This document shows positions 17,202-26,468 of a DNA stretch of 64,000 nt, in pieces. Made by a program: the position numbers and the translations under genes. The notes beneath the pieces are model-generated. The model had not been told where the DNA came from, searched no databases, and saw nothing but the letters and a program-made list of their open reading frames with translations. This DNA is from Chryseobacterium wanjuense (GTDB lineage: Bacteria > Bacteroidota > Bacteroidia > Flavobacteriales > Weeksellaceae). The stretch covers positions 248,001 to 312,000 of the forward strand of contig NZ_FOIU01000001.1 of the NCBI RefSeq assembly GCF_900111495.1, given 5' to 3'. Position 1 is the first letter of the stretch, and every line of letters begins with the position of its first letter.

Positions 17202-18182
17202 ATGGCAGAATATACTTTTCGTGAGGTAATTGCACAAGCAATGAGCGAGGAAATGCGTAAAGATGAATCCATCTATTTAATGGGGGAGGAAGTTGCAGAA
17301 TATAATGGTGCATATAAGGCTTCAAAAGGAATGCTGGATGAATTTGGTGCTAAAAGAGTAATCGATACACCAATCGCTGAGTTGGGCTTCGCAGGGATTT
17401 CTGTGGGAGCTGCAATGAACGGGAACAGACCAATCGTAGAATTTATGACATTCAATTTCTCTTTGGTAGGAATTGATCAGATTATCAACAATGCTGCAAA
17501 GATCCGTCAGATGAGTGGTGGTCAGTGGAACTGTCCTATCGTTTTCCGTGGTCCTACTGCTTCTGCAGGGCAATTGGGAGCAACTCACTCTCAGGCTTTT
17601 GAAAGCTGGTATGCCAACTGCCCTGGTTTGAAAGTAATCGTACCTTCAAACCCGTATGATGCAAAAGGATTGTTGAAAACAGCTATTCAGGATAATGACC
17701 CGGTAATTTTCATGGAATCTGAGCAGATGTACGGAGACAAAATGGAAATTCCTGAAGAAGAATACTACATCCCGATCGGGAAAGCAGATATCAAGAAAGA
17801 AGGTACTGATGTTACGTTAGTTTCTTTCGGTAAAATCATGAAGCTGGCTATTCAGGCTGCTGAAGATTTGGCTAAAGAAGGTATTTCTGTAGAAGTGATC
17901 GACCTTAGAACTGTTCGTCCGTTGGATTATGATACAGTTTTGGCATCAGTGAAGAAAACAAACAGATTAGTGGTGTTGGAAGAAGCTTGGCCTTTCGGTT
18001 CTGTTGCTTCTGAAATTACATATATGGTACAGCAGAAAGCATTCGATTATTTGGATGCTCCTATCAAGAGAATTACTACTCCTGATGCTCCTGCACCGTA
18101 CTCAGCTGCATTATTTGCAGAATGGTTCCCTAAACTTGAAAAAGTAAAAGAGGAAATTAAAAAAGCAATGTACGTAAAGTAA
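17202..18182 (+). CDS. pdhB: Pyruvate dehydrogenase E1 component, beta subunit
   Basis: A 326-residue transketolase-like beta subunit of a 2-oxo acid dehydrogenase E1. It begins MAEYTFREVIAQAMSEEMRK. It shows the pyrimidine-binding and C-terminal domains (IDTPIAELGFAGISVGAAM, VIVPSNPYDAKGLL, VEVIDLRTVRPLD, RITTPDAPAPYS). With an E1-alpha partner it decarboxylates pyruvate using thiamine diphosphate. No alpha subunit or E2 gene is adjacent in this window, so the complex is encoded from split loci. A promoter and a terminator flank it closely, so it is probably monocistronic. Confidence 0.92.
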   Translation: MAEYTFREVIAQAMSEEMRKDESIYLMGEEVAEYNGAYKASKGMLDEFGAKRVIDTPIAELGFAGISVGAAMNGNRPIVEFMTFNFSLVGIDQIINNAAKIRQMSGGQWNCPIVFRGPTASAGQLGATHSQAFESWYANCPGLKVIVPSNPYDAKGLLKTAIQDNDPVIFMESEQMYGDKMEIPEEEYYIPIGKADIKKEGTDVTLVSFGKIMKLAIQAAEDLAKEGISVEVIDLRTVRPLDYDTVLASVKKTNRLVVLEEAWPFGSVASEITYMVQQKAFDYLDAPIKRITTPDAPAPYSAALFAEWFPKLEKVKEEIKKAMYVK

Positions 18183-18198
18183 TAAGATGATTATAGAG

Positions 18199-18223
18199 AA
18201 AAACTTCCGAAAGGAAGTTTTTT
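18199..18223 (+). terminator. Terminator after pdhB
   Basis: AAACTTCC / GGAAGTTT with a GAAA tetraloop and a T-tail. Confidence 0.88.
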
Positions 18224-18305
18224 CATTTATTATATTCATGGATAAAAATTCATAGGGTTGTAAATTTGATTTAAATTTGCGCTTTTAAATTTAAAATTAG
18301 CTGAT

Positions 18306-20300
18306 ATGGCAGAAGTTACTGAAGGCGGTCATCACTTTGACATCAAAAAGCTTTCTTTTATTGGGGTTTTAGTTTCTCTTGGAATTGTTTTCGGGGATAT
18401 CGGTACTTCACCGCTTTACGTAATGAAAGCAATCGTGAATGCAAGGGGAGAGGGCTCCACAATGCCTTTTAACGAATACATCGAAGGAGCTCTTTCATGT
18501 ATCATCTGGACGCTTACCCTTCAGACAACGATCAAATATGTGATTATTGCTCTGAGAGCAGATAACAAGGGAGAAGGCGGGATTCTGGCATTATTTTCTT
18601 TGGTTAAAAATCTTAAAAAAGGCTGGCTGTACCTTATCGCTATTGTAGGAGCGGCGGCACTTATTGCAGACGGCGTGATCACACCTTCTCTTACGGTGAT
18701 GTCTGCGATCGAAGGTCTTGAAATATATAATCCTCATACTCCGGTAGTTCCTATTACGATTGGGATTTTGATCGTTATTTTTGTGGTTCAGCAATTCGGA
18801 ACGAGTTTTATCGGGAAGTTTTTCGGACCTGTGATGGTAGTTTGGTTCTTGGTTTTAGGAGGGTTAGGTTTTTCTCATTTAAGCGAAAATCTTGAAATTT
18901 TAAGATCATTTAATCCTTATTATGCGTATAAACTGATTGTCAATTCACCGAGTGCAATTATCATTCTGGGTGCAGTTTTCCTTTGTACAACGGGTGCAGA
19001 AGCGCTCTACTCGGATCTTGGTCACTGTGGGGCAAAAAATATCAGAGTAAGCTGGGGATTTGTAAAAATAATGTTGATTTTAAATTATCTTGGACAGGGA
19101 GCTTGGCTTCTAACCAATTATAATAAACCTGGTTTTTCAGCAATCAATCCTTTCTTCGGAATTATGGAAGAATGGATGATCGTTCCGGGGGTAATCATGG
19201 CAACGGCAGCAGCGATCATCGCGAGCCAGGCTTTGATTACAGGATCATTTACGATTTTCTCTGAAGCTATGTCACTGAATTTGTGGCCGAATCAGAAGAT
19301 CGATTATCCTTCAGGGGTGAAAGGTCAGATGTACATTCCGAGAATCAACTGGGGACTTTTATTGTTCTGTATTATTGTGGTTCTTCACTTTAAAGAATCG
19401 GGGAAAATGGAAGCTGCTTATGGTCTTTCCATTACGGTTACGATGTTGATGACCACTATTCTACTTGTGTACTGGCTATTAAAACATAGAGTAAATAAGC
19501 TGCTAATCCTTGTTTTTGCATTGGTTTACCTGGCGATAGAATTAGGATTCTTCAGTGCCAATATTATCAAATTCTTGGAAGGAGGTTGGATTACCGTGGT
19601 TTTAGGAGGATTCATAGGAATCTGTATGTATGCTTGGTACAATGGGAGATCGATCAAAACAAAATTCATCAAGTTTATTAAATTGGAGAATTATATTCCT
19701 ATCATTAAAGATATGAAGCTGGATGAAACGATTCCTAAGTATGCTACCAACCTAGCGTACCTGAGCCGTGCAAAAAGAAATGATGAGATAGAATCAAAAA
19801 TTATCTATTCCATTATCAAGAAACAACCGAAAAGGGCAGATCATTATTTTATCCTGAGCATTACCAATCAGGAAGATCCGTATACTTTCAAATATGCTGT
19901 GGATGAGGTGCTTCCGGGAACGATCTATAAAATTAATTTCATGTTAGGATTTAAGATCGACAGAAGAATTAATGACTATTTTGATATGGTTTTAAGGGAT
20001 TTGATGGCAGATGGAACCATTCCTTCACGAAGCAGCCACCCTTCATTGAGAGCCCATAATATTCCGCCGGATTTGAAGTATGTTATCATAGATAATACCT
20101 ATATCAACGATATTCTTTTGACCGTAAAAGAGAAAATTATCTTAAATATCTACAATTTTGTTAAATATATCGGTAGTGACGACTTCAAAGCGTGGGGGAT
20201 CACTTCACACAATGTAGTCGTGGAATCTGCGCCTATGACAGAAGATTGTGTAGGCAAATCCAAAATAGAGCAGTGTGAATTTATCCGTCATAAGAGTTAA
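18306..20300 (+). CDS. kup: KUP-family potassium transporter
   Basis: A 664-residue Kup/HAK/KT potassium uptake protein. The family signature GDIGTSPLYV is in the first membrane helix (about residues 28-37). About twelve membrane segments run to residue 450, followed by a roughly 200-residue cytosolic tail. It imports K+ with protons across the inner membrane. A TAAATTTG box at 18272-18279 lies 27 bp before the start. No regulator gene is attached. Confidence 0.93.
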   Translation: MAEVTEGGHHFDIKKLSFIGVLVSLGIVFGDIGTSPLYVMKAIVNARGEGSTMPFNEYIEGALSCIIWTLTLQTTIKYVIIALRADNKGEGGILALFSLVKNLKKGWLYLIAIVGAAALIADGVITPSLTVMSAIEGLEIYNPHTPVVPITIGILIVIFVVQQFGTSFIGKFFGPVMVVWFLVLGGLGFSHLSENLEILRSFNPYYAYKLIVNSPSAIIILGAVFLCTTGAEALYSDLGHCGAKNIRVSWGFVKIMLILNYLGQGAWLLTNYNKPGFSAINPFFGIMEEWMIVPGVIMATAAAIIASQALITGSFTIFSEAMSLNLWPNQKIDYPSGVKGQMYIPRINWGLLLFCIIVVLHFKESGKMEAAYGLSITVTMLMTTILLVYWLLKHRVNKLLILVFALVYLAIELGFFSANIIKFLEGGWITVVLGGFIGICMYAWYNGRSIKTKFIKFIKLENYIPIIKDMKLDETIPKYATNLAYLSRAKRNDEIESKIIYSIIKKQPKRADHYFILSITNQEDPYTFKYAVDEVLPGTIYKINFMLGFKIDRRINDYFDMVLRDLMADGTIPSRSSHPSLRAHNIPPDLKYVIIDNTYINDILLTVKEKIILNIYNFVKYIGSDDFKAWGITSHNVVVESAPMTEDCVGKSKIEQCEFIRHKS

Positions 20301-20344
20301 ATTCTTTAACACAACCATCCAATATTTATTTAAATAAAAATCAA

Positions 20345-20352
20345 TAAATTTG
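20345..20352 (+). promoter_or_regulatory. TAnnTTTG -7 box before the Fur-type gene
   Basis: TAAATTTG, 15 bp before ATG 20368. It supports the ATG over the TTG one codon upstream. Confidence 0.45.
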
Positions 20353-20367
20353 TAGATAATTTTTTTG

Positions 20368-20841
20368 ATGGATACTGTACAAAAAGAAAAAAATATTGCG
20401 TTAATTAAAGATGTTTTAAGAAACTACCTATTGGAAAAGGGTTTCAGAAACACTCCTGAACGATATACGATATTAGAAGAAATTTATAATATGGATCATC
20501 ACTTCAATGTTGATGATCTGTATCTGCTTATGATGCAGAAGAAATACCACGTTTCCAAAGCGACAATTTACAATACTATTGAGATTTTCCTTGATGCAGG
20601 ATTGATCCGTAAGCATCAGTTCGGGGAAAAAACTCTTACCTCTTCATCTTACGAAAAATCTTATTTTGACAAGCAGCATGACCATTTGGTGATTTACAAA
20701 AAAGATTCGGATAAGGAGATTGAAGAAATTATTGAGTTTTGCGACCCAAGAATTCAAGGGATCAAAGAAGCAATTGAAGAAGCATTTGGCGTAAAAATTG
20801 ATTCTCATTCGCTGTATTTTTATGGCACCAAGAATGATTAA
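20368..20841 (+). CDS. Fur-family transcriptional regulator
   Basis: A 157-residue winged-helix Fur/PerR/Zur-type repressor. DNA-binding part: GFRNTPERYTILEEIYNMDH and VSKATIYNTIEIFLDAGLI. The metal-sensing segment has HDH (in KQHDHLVIYK) and a late His in DSHSLYFYG. It lacks the CxxC structural zinc pairs seen in many Fur and Zur proteins. The OstA-like gene starts 3 bp after its stop, so the two are probably one transcript, which would link metal status to envelope assembly (inference). It starts at ATG 20368. Confidence 0.85.
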   Translation: MDTVQKEKNIALIKDVLRNYLLEKGFRNTPERYTILEEIYNMDHHFNVDDLYLLMMQKKYHVSKATIYNTIEIFLDAGLIRKHQFGEKTLTSSSYEKSYFDKQHDHLVIYKKDSDKEIEEIIEFCDPRIQGIKEAIEEAFGVKIDSHSLYFYGTKND

Positions 20842-20844
20842 TCA

Positions 20845-22584
20845 ATGAGGCTGATTTTTGTTTTATTAGTTTTTATTTCAACACTTACCTTTGCTCAGGA
20901 TCAGCCGAAACCTTTGCAAAAGGATCCGTATTTTACACCGTCGGCGACTCCGCAAAAGAATGCTCCCCCTGCTGAGAAAGTGAAGCACAGGCATTCTGAT
21001 GAGCTCCGAAAAGATGAAAAGTATGACGGAAACCCTTATTTTAAAGGAAACGTAGAGTTTGAGCATCAGGGTTCGGTACTTACGGCAGATGAAGTGATCG
21101 TTTACGAAGGTCAAAACTTTGTAAAAGCCATTGGTAATGTTAAGCTTCAAAATACAGACGGTTCCGTGATTACAGCGGAAGAAATGGAGTATGACGGCAA
21201 TACTCAAAAAGGAATTGCAAGAAGAAATGTCGTGCTTACTGATCCTAAACAGACGATCAGAACTGATATAATGTATTATGACAGGCTTTCAAATCAGGCT
21301 TATTTCAATACAGGCGGAACGATTACAGACGGACAAAGTACCATGTATACAAAATCCGCAACCTATTTTCTGGATACCAAACTGATCGATTTCACCGGAA
21401 AAGTAAAAATTGACAGCAAGGATTATATCATCGAAGGCGATAATATCAAGCAAAATCAAAATACAAAAGTTGCCGAATTTTTCGGACCGACAACGATTAC
21501 TAACCGCGCCAATCCCAAAAACAGGGTATACACGGAAAGAGGTACCTATAAAATGAATACCAAAGAAGCTTATCTTAATAAAAATTCCAAGATTTTTTAT
21601 AATGATAAAATTCTTACCGGTGACGATATGTACTACAACCAGCTGACAGGTTTTGGAAAAGCAACCGGAAATGTAATGCTTGACGATCCTAAGGAAAGAA
21701 GATGGATAAAAGGAGGCTACGGAGAAATTTTTGAAAAGAAAGATTCTGCGATGATAACTAAAAATCCATACGCGGTAAAAGCGCTGGAGAAAGATTCCAT
21801 GTACTTTGCGGCGGAGAAAATTATTTCTTTCCAGAGACCGGATTCAGCTGATATCAAAGTCAAAAAAAGTTTCCTTCGGGCTTTCAGAAAAGCAAGAATG
21901 TATAAATCCAACGCTCAGGGAAGAGCCGATTCTATTGCTTTCAACGAAACGGATGGAATCATGCATATGTTCAGGGAGCCGATTCTCTGGAGCGACGGAA
22001 AACAGGTGACCGGAGATAAGGTGGAAGCTTATTTTGATACCCAAAAAGAAAGCATAGACTCTCTGAAAGTGATCGGAAATGCCTTTGCCATCAGTAAAGT
22101 GGATTCTCTGAATATGAAGGATGAATTCAACCAGGTTAAAGGAAAGCTGATGACGGTTTATTATGGGGAAGACAATAATATTAAAGAAGCCAAGGTCATC
22201 GGGAACGCACAAGCCATCAGCTATTCTGATGATGTAAATGGGCAGACCAAAGAAAAAGAAAGAATAGGGATTTCTCTTACCTCATGCGGAATTATTGATG
22301 CGATTTTCGAAGAAAGAGCATTATATGTTGTAGAATGCAATATCGGCGCTACTTCCGACACGTATCCTATGAGTAAAATAGAACCTGCAAGGAGGAAGTT
22401 TCCGGATTTCAACTGGAATACCAAAGACCGCATTATGAAATGGCAGGATATCCTTGTGGATACTCCAAATTATCCTGAAATAAAATACGAATCCGATAAT
22501 ACTTTATACGATAAAGCTCAGGAAGCTGTTGAGAAGGAGAAAGCGAAAGAGGAAGCGAAAAAGCCAAAACGTGTAAGACGATAA
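20845..22584 (+). CDS. OstA-like (LptA/LptD N-terminal type) periplasmic protein
   Basis: A 579-residue protein with a signal peptide ending LTFAQ, a proline-rich linker, and long beta-jelly-roll OstA repeats. Typical stretches are GNVEFEHQGSVLTADEVIVY, GNVKLQNTDGSVITAEEMEY and GNVMLDDPKERRWIKGG. OstA/LptA-type folds carry lipopolysaccharide across the periplasm. Bacteroidota encode an expanded OstA-like protein like this one. The C-terminal tail is Lys/Glu-rich (EKEKAKEEAKKPKRVRR). It is the second gene after the Fur-type regulator. Confidence 0.82.
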   Translation: MRLIFVLLVFISTLTFAQDQPKPLQKDPYFTPSATPQKNAPPAEKVKHRHSDELRKDEKYDGNPYFKGNVEFEHQGSVLTADEVIVYEGQNFVKAIGNVKLQNTDGSVITAEEMEYDGNTQKGIARRNVVLTDPKQTIRTDIMYYDRLSNQAYFNTGGTITDGQSTMYTKSATYFLDTKLIDFTGKVKIDSKDYIIEGDNIKQNQNTKVAEFFGPTTITNRANPKNRVYTERGTYKMNTKEAYLNKNSKIFYNDKILTGDDMYYNQLTGFGKATGNVMLDDPKERRWIKGGYGEIFEKKDSAMITKNPYAVKALEKDSMYFAAEKIISFQRPDSADIKVKKSFLRAFRKARMYKSNAQGRADSIAFNETDGIMHMFREPILWSDGKQVTGDKVEAYFDTQKESIDSLKVIGNAFAISKVDSLNMKDEFNQVKGKLMTVYYGEDNNIKEAKVIGNAQAISYSDDVNGQTKEKERIGISLTSCGIIDAIFEERALYVVECNIGATSDTYPMSKIEPARRKFPDFNWNTKDRIMKWQDILVDTPNYPEIKYESDNTLYDKAQEAVEKEKAKEEAKKPKRVRR

Positions 22585-23031
22585 GATTTTTTTAATCTAA
22601 AATTTTCGGAAAAAATATAAATTCACCATTTTCTTGATAGGAAATGGTGAGTTATTTTATGGAAATCCTTTAAGGTAAGGGGTTAAAAATGCTATTTTAT
22701 GATTAATGTTAAAAACTTTTTTTCACCCATTTATTCAATGGATGGTGAAAGCGGAGTCCTTACTGGAATTATGTTTTCCCTTGTATTTTCTTTATCTCAC
22801 CCGGAAATGATTTGAAGTATTTTCATATAAATTGATATTTTTTTAATGAATGTGTATTTTTATTAAGTTTTTTGCATATATTTAAGTATAATTAAGTGAT
22901 GAAACTATATTAATATTTTGTGATTTGGTGGTTCGCTCTCAGTTCTGACATTGGGAGCGATTTTTTTATTCTATCGGGATTATTTCGGTGTTTGGCGAAT
23001 GTTTTTTAGTTTTGCTAAAATTTTTCAGGAA
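22585..23031. other. Intergenic region with several hairpins
   Basis: About 450 bp with no gene. It contains TCACCATTT / AAATGGTGA (22622-22652, probably the OstA terminator), TTCACCCAT / ATGGATGGTGAA (about 22728-22754), and a terminator-like hairpin at 22932-22967. A TAGTTTTG -7 box at 23007-23014 precedes the aminotransferase start. Confidence 0.5.
22932..22967 (+). terminator. Terminator-like hairpin upstream of the aminotransferase
   Basis: TTCGCTCTC / GGGAGCGA with a loop of about 14 nt, followed by seven T. No gene ends nearby (the closest stop is 22584), so it could end a short unannotated RNA. It also argues against any translation start near 22951. Confidence 0.5.
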
Positions 23032-23037
23032 ATGGAA

Positions 23038-24213
23038 ATGCAAAAAGATTTTTTTATCTACCAGGCACAGACTACGAAGTTTGCTGCGGGTTTTGAAGTT
23101 GACAAAGCAGAAGGAAGTTATATCTACGGAAAAGACGGAAAAAAATACCTGGATTTTGTAGCCGGAGTTTCTGCCAATACCTTGGGACACTCCCATCCAA
23201 AAATAGTAAACGCGATAAAAGAACAGGCGGAAAAATATCTTCATGTAATGGTTTATGGCGAATATGCTCAGGAAAAACCGGTGGCTTTATGTAAATTATT
23301 AGCCGAAGCTACTCCCGATCCTTTAGAAATTACTTATCTGGTAAACAGCGGGGCAGAGGCGATAGACGGAAGTCTGAAACTGGCCAAAAGATACACGGGA
23401 AGGGAAGAAATTGTTTCATTCAAAAATTCTTATCATGGGAATACACACGGAGCTCTAAGTGTTTCAGGAAATGAGACGCACAAAAGGGAATTCCGTCCGT
23501 TGTTGCCCATGGTTTCTTTTATTGAGTTTAATAATGAAAAAGATTTCGACAAAATCACAGAAAAAACGGCTTGTGTTATTCTTGAAACCATTCAGGGAGC
23601 GGCTGGTTTTTTGGTTCCGAATGAGGATTATTTAATTAAATTAAAAAGAAGATGTGAAGAAGTCGGGGCATTATTAATTCTTGACGAAATTCAACCCGGA
23701 TTCGGAAGAACAGGAAAATTATTCTCTTTTGAGCATTACGGGATTGTTCCTGATATTTTGGTGATGGGCAAAGGAATGGGCGGCGGTGTTCCTGTGGGCG
23801 CTTTTATGAGCTCAAAGAAAATTATGGAAACGTTGGCACATTCTCCGAAATTGGGTCATATCACCACTTTTGGCGGAAATCCTTTGATTGCAGCTTCGAG
23901 TTATGCCACATTAAAAGAAGTGCTCGAAAGCGGCTTAATGAATGAGGTTGACGAAAAAGAAAAATTATACAGAGAGCTTCTGGTTCATCCGAAAATTAAA
24001 AATATTAATGGAAAAGGTTTAATGCTGGCCGTAAATCTTGGCTCACCGGAATATACTTTAGACGTTGCAAAAAGATGCATGGAAAAAGGCCTGATCGTCT
24101 TCTGGCAATTATACAGAAATGAATATCTGAGAATCTCCCCGCCACTGACAATCTCTAAGGATGAAATCCGTGAAGGATGCCAGATTATTCTTGATGTTTT
24201 AAACGAAAATTAA
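23038..24213 (+). CDS. Class III (acetylornithine/GABA-type) aminotransferase
   Basis: A PLP-dependent fold-type I aminotransferase of about 391 residues. Landmarks: GVSANTLGHSHPKIV, NSGAEAIDGSLKLAKRYTGR, LILDEIQPGFGRTG (PLP-binding Asp), and the lysine that forms the Schiff base in VMGKGMGGGVPVG. It probably transfers an amino group from acetylornithine, ornithine, GABA or a similar omega-amino donor; the substrate is not decided. Start chosen at MQKDFF (23038; 23032 also possible) because a -7 box and a terminator-like hairpin lie inside the longer frame. Confidence 0.85.
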   Translation: MQKDFFIYQAQTTKFAAGFEVDKAEGSYIYGKDGKKYLDFVAGVSANTLGHSHPKIVNAIKEQAEKYLHVMVYGEYAQEKPVALCKLLAEATPDPLEITYLVNSGAEAIDGSLKLAKRYTGREEIVSFKNSYHGNTHGALSVSGNETHKREFRPLLPMVSFIEFNNEKDFDKITEKTACVILETIQGAAGFLVPNEDYLIKLKRRCEEVGALLILDEIQPGFGRTGKLFSFEHYGIVPDILVMGKGMGGGVPVGAFMSSKKIMETLAHSPKLGHITTFGGNPLIAASSYATLKEVLESGLMNEVDEKEKLYRELLVHPKIKNINGKGLMLAVNLGSPEYTLDVAKRCMEKGLIVFWQLYRNEYLRISPPLTISKDEIREGCQIILDVLNEN

Positions 24214-24412
24214 TTTAAATATATTGTTAATTTAATAACAAGACGGAAGAACTATACGCAAAAAAACTCGAAACTCCGCTTCTAAAAATTATGCTGAACA
24301 TACATAGGAATCCTGTGATAAATATCATGAAGATTGTACAAAAAAGTAAACACATTTTTGTGTAATAAAAAAATTAATTTATATATTGCGGGACGATAAA
24401 AACAAAGATTAT

Positions 24413-24799
24413 ATGGCGAAACATAAAGTCCATTACGAATTTCCAATGCATTGTTTATCAGAGATTTTATATGAATATCTGGCGACTGCGGAGGGGTTGT
24501 CTGAATGGTTTGCGGATGATGTGACAGAGAAAGGTGATGATTTCTTCTTTAGCTGGGGTGGAGGTCCTGCTGAGAAGGCAACTTTAATTAGATATAAGCC
24601 TGAAGGTTTCGTGCGTTTCAGATGGGAAGAGGATGAAGGAACCAAAAATTTCTTTGAAATGACCATTACAATCGATGATATTACTGAAGACTTAGCTTTA
24701 AATATTACAGATTTCTGTGAAGAAGGTGATGAGAATGAAAATGCAATGTATTGGGAAAACCTTATCGAAAACCTTAGAATAAAATTAGGTGCCGCTTAA
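24413..24799 (+). CDS. START-like / SRPBCC domain protein
   Basis: A 128-residue single-domain START-like (AHSA1-related) protein. The family helix-grip layout is seen in YLATAEGLSEWFADDVTE, FFFSWGG, EGFVRFRWEEDEGTKNFFEM and a long C-terminal helix NAMYWENLIENLRIKLG. It would bind a hydrophobic ligand or act as a co-chaperone; function unproven. The start at ATG 24413 (MAKHKVHYEF) is preferred over an in-frame TTG nine codons upstream. Confidence 0.8.
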   Translation: MAKHKVHYEFPMHCLSEILYEYLATAEGLSEWFADDVTEKGDDFFFSWGGGPAEKATLIRYKPEGFVRFRWEEDEGTKNFFEMTITIDDITEDLALNITDFCEEGDENENAMYWENLIENLRIKLGAA

Positions 24800-24827
24800 T
24801 CCCAGGCTGTACTGAATGATAAAACTG

Positions 24828-24857
24828 ATGAACGATTTATCGTTCATTATTTTTTTA
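24828..24857 (+). terminator. Terminator after the START-like gene
   Basis: ATGAACG / CGTTCAT stem with a 6-nt loop and a long T-run. Confidence 0.85.
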
Positions 24858-24877
24858 TAAATAAATCAGATTAAAAA

Positions 24878-25687
24878 TTGGAAAATCAATATTTTACATC
24901 AGACGAATTACAGGTAAGCAACAGAGCATTTCTGTTGGGCGACGCAGTGAAGGTGTCTTTCTTTGTGAGAGATGCAAAATTGATCATAGACGAAGAATGC
25001 TACTTTTTCCTGATGGCATCCATGAGAAAAATGAGACTGAATATTCCTTTAACGTACACTCTTGAGTTTTTCCAGTCACTTTTCCAGAAGGATGTTATTG
25101 ACGGAAGGGGAATTAAAAACGGAATTATCAATTTTCAGGTTTTCAGGAATTCGGACGGAATTACCTTGTCAAAATCTTCGGTTTCTTACTTTTATGAAGT
25201 AGAAATAATGGAAGATGTGCTAAAGGTGAATGAAAGACTTTTAGAATTGGACTTAATCAAGGAAATTAACGTTAATAATAACCTTTTAAGCAATATCCGA
25301 GTCCACAGTCCGGAAAATATTTATGGGACAATTTATGCCCAGGAAAATGACCTTGATGACGTTATTTTATTAAATCCCAATAAAAGAATTGCTCGCGCAA
25401 CTTCAGGAAATCTATTGTTTTTGGAAAACAGCGTGATCAAAGTTCCGAAACAGACGGAAGGAGCTTACATTTCTCCCTTAATGGAAAATTTTGTAACTTT
25501 TTTACATAAAAATAACCTTGCAGATATCCAGGAACACGAGATTATTGCATTCGAATCCCAGAAAGCTGAAGAGATTTTACTCATCTCGGATGAGAAAGGC
25601 ATATTTTCTGTAGGAAAGATTAGGAATAAAACTTTCGGCAACGACCGATTTTTAGAATTGGTAGAAAGTTGGAAAGAAAGTTTTTAA
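24878..25687 (+). CDS. Class IV aminotransferase-fold protein, probable loss of catalytic Lys
   Basis: A 269-residue protein starting at a TTG codon. It keeps the fold-type IV layout: SNRAFLLGDAV at 14-24, LMASMRKMRLNIP at 45-57, AQENDLDDVILLN at 154-166 and RATSGNLLFLENS at 173-185. Relatives I recall read SSIK where the Lys binds PLP; here the matching stretch is SNIR, with Arg141 (codon 25298-25300). If the alignment is right, it cannot form the normal Schiff base and is unlikely to be a standard transaminase. It lies 78 bp after the START-like gene, separated by a terminator. Confidence 0.7.
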   Translation: MENQYFTSDELQVSNRAFLLGDAVKVSFFVRDAKLIIDEECYFFLMASMRKMRLNIPLTYTLEFFQSLFQKDVIDGRGIKNGIINFQVFRNSDGITLSKSSVSYFYEVEIMEDVLKVNERLLELDLIKEINVNNNLLSNIRVHSPENIYGTIYAQENDLDDVILLNPNKRIARATSGNLLFLENSVIKVPKQTEGAYISPLMENFVTFLHKNNLADIQEHEIIAFESQKAEEILLISDEKGIFSVGKIRNKTFGNDRFLELVESWKESF

Positions 25688-25696
25688 AAAATTGAC

Positions 25697-25744
25697 AAAC
25701 CCGGTAAACAACAAAGTTCCAAAAGTCCTTTACCGGGTTTTATT
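25697..25744. terminator. Convergent terminator
   Basis: A 12-bp perfect stem AAACCCGGTAAA / TTTACCGGGTTT around a 20-nt loop, between the class IV aminotransferase-like gene and the convergent amidase gene. Confidence 0.75.
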
Positions 25745-25778
25745 CTGAATAGATCAGAATTTGTTATTTTTATTTAAT

Positions 25779-26360
25779 TTAATATTCGTTAAAAACTTCT
25801 AGGAATTTTTGTGCGATTTCTTTTTGACCGTTTTCACTGGTCATATATTCTCTTTCTTTGGTATTATTGATGAATCCCAGCTCTACAAGAACGGTAGGTG
25901 CTTTCGATTCTCTTAAAATATGAAGATTTTTTTCTTCAATTTTTTGTACGTCAAACTTCTTTGAGATTTTTTCTGCCAGCTTCTTTGAGCTTTCAGTATT
26001 TTGAGTGTAAATTTCCTGCCCCTGCTGCTCAGATTCAGGCTTTGCGCTGTTGTTCACATGAAGGGAAATTACCATTTCAGGATTCAGCTTATTGATAAGA
26101 TCTGTTCTTTCCGCCAATTGACTGTAAGTGTCATTATCACGGGTTAGTATCACTTCGTATTTATCCTGAACCTGATTGAATTTCTGGATCTCCTTTCCGA
26201 TATTTAAGACAATATTTTTTTCATAAATACCGTTTCGATTGGCTCCCATATCATTTCCGCCATGTCCGGCATCTATGATAATAAGTTTTTTATCTACTGG
26301 AGTAAAGGATAAAAATGCTATAGAAAAGATAGATAAAGCAAAAAGTTTTGTACCTTTCAT
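25779..26360 (-). CDS. N-acetylmuramoyl-L-alanine amidase
   Basis: A 193-residue secreted Amidase_3 (AmiC-type) enzyme. It has a signal peptide, then IIIDAGHGGNDMGA (first zinc His), EKNIVLNIGKE (Glu ligand), ISLHVNNS (second His) and VELGFINN (catalytic Glu). It cuts the amide bond between muramic acid and the stem peptide and so helps cell separation or wall turnover. It is shorter than E. coli AmiC because it has no AMIN domain. Probably monocistronic. Confidence 0.9.
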   Translation of the reverse strand: MKGTKLFALSIFSIAFLSFTPVDKKLIIIDAGHGGNDMGANRNGIYEKNIVLNIGKEIQKFNQVQDKYEVILTRDNDTYSQLAERTDLINKLNPEMVISLHVNNSAKPESEQQGQEIYTQNTESSKKLAEKISKKFDVQKIEEKNLHILRESKAPTVLVELGFINNTKEREYMTSENGQKEIAQKFLEVFNEY

Positions 26361-26468
26361 TTCAGTGATTTTTGGTTTAACAAATAACGGGAATTCTTTA
26401 CTAAAAATTGGTTAATGGATTCTTAAATTTTGTTAAATTTTTTTTCACTTCGAAATGAATAGTTTTTA

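Noticed and set aside
22951..23037. Extended N-terminus for the class III aminotransferase
   Set aside because: It would include a terminator hairpin tail and a -7 box, and has no homology; the shorter start is better.
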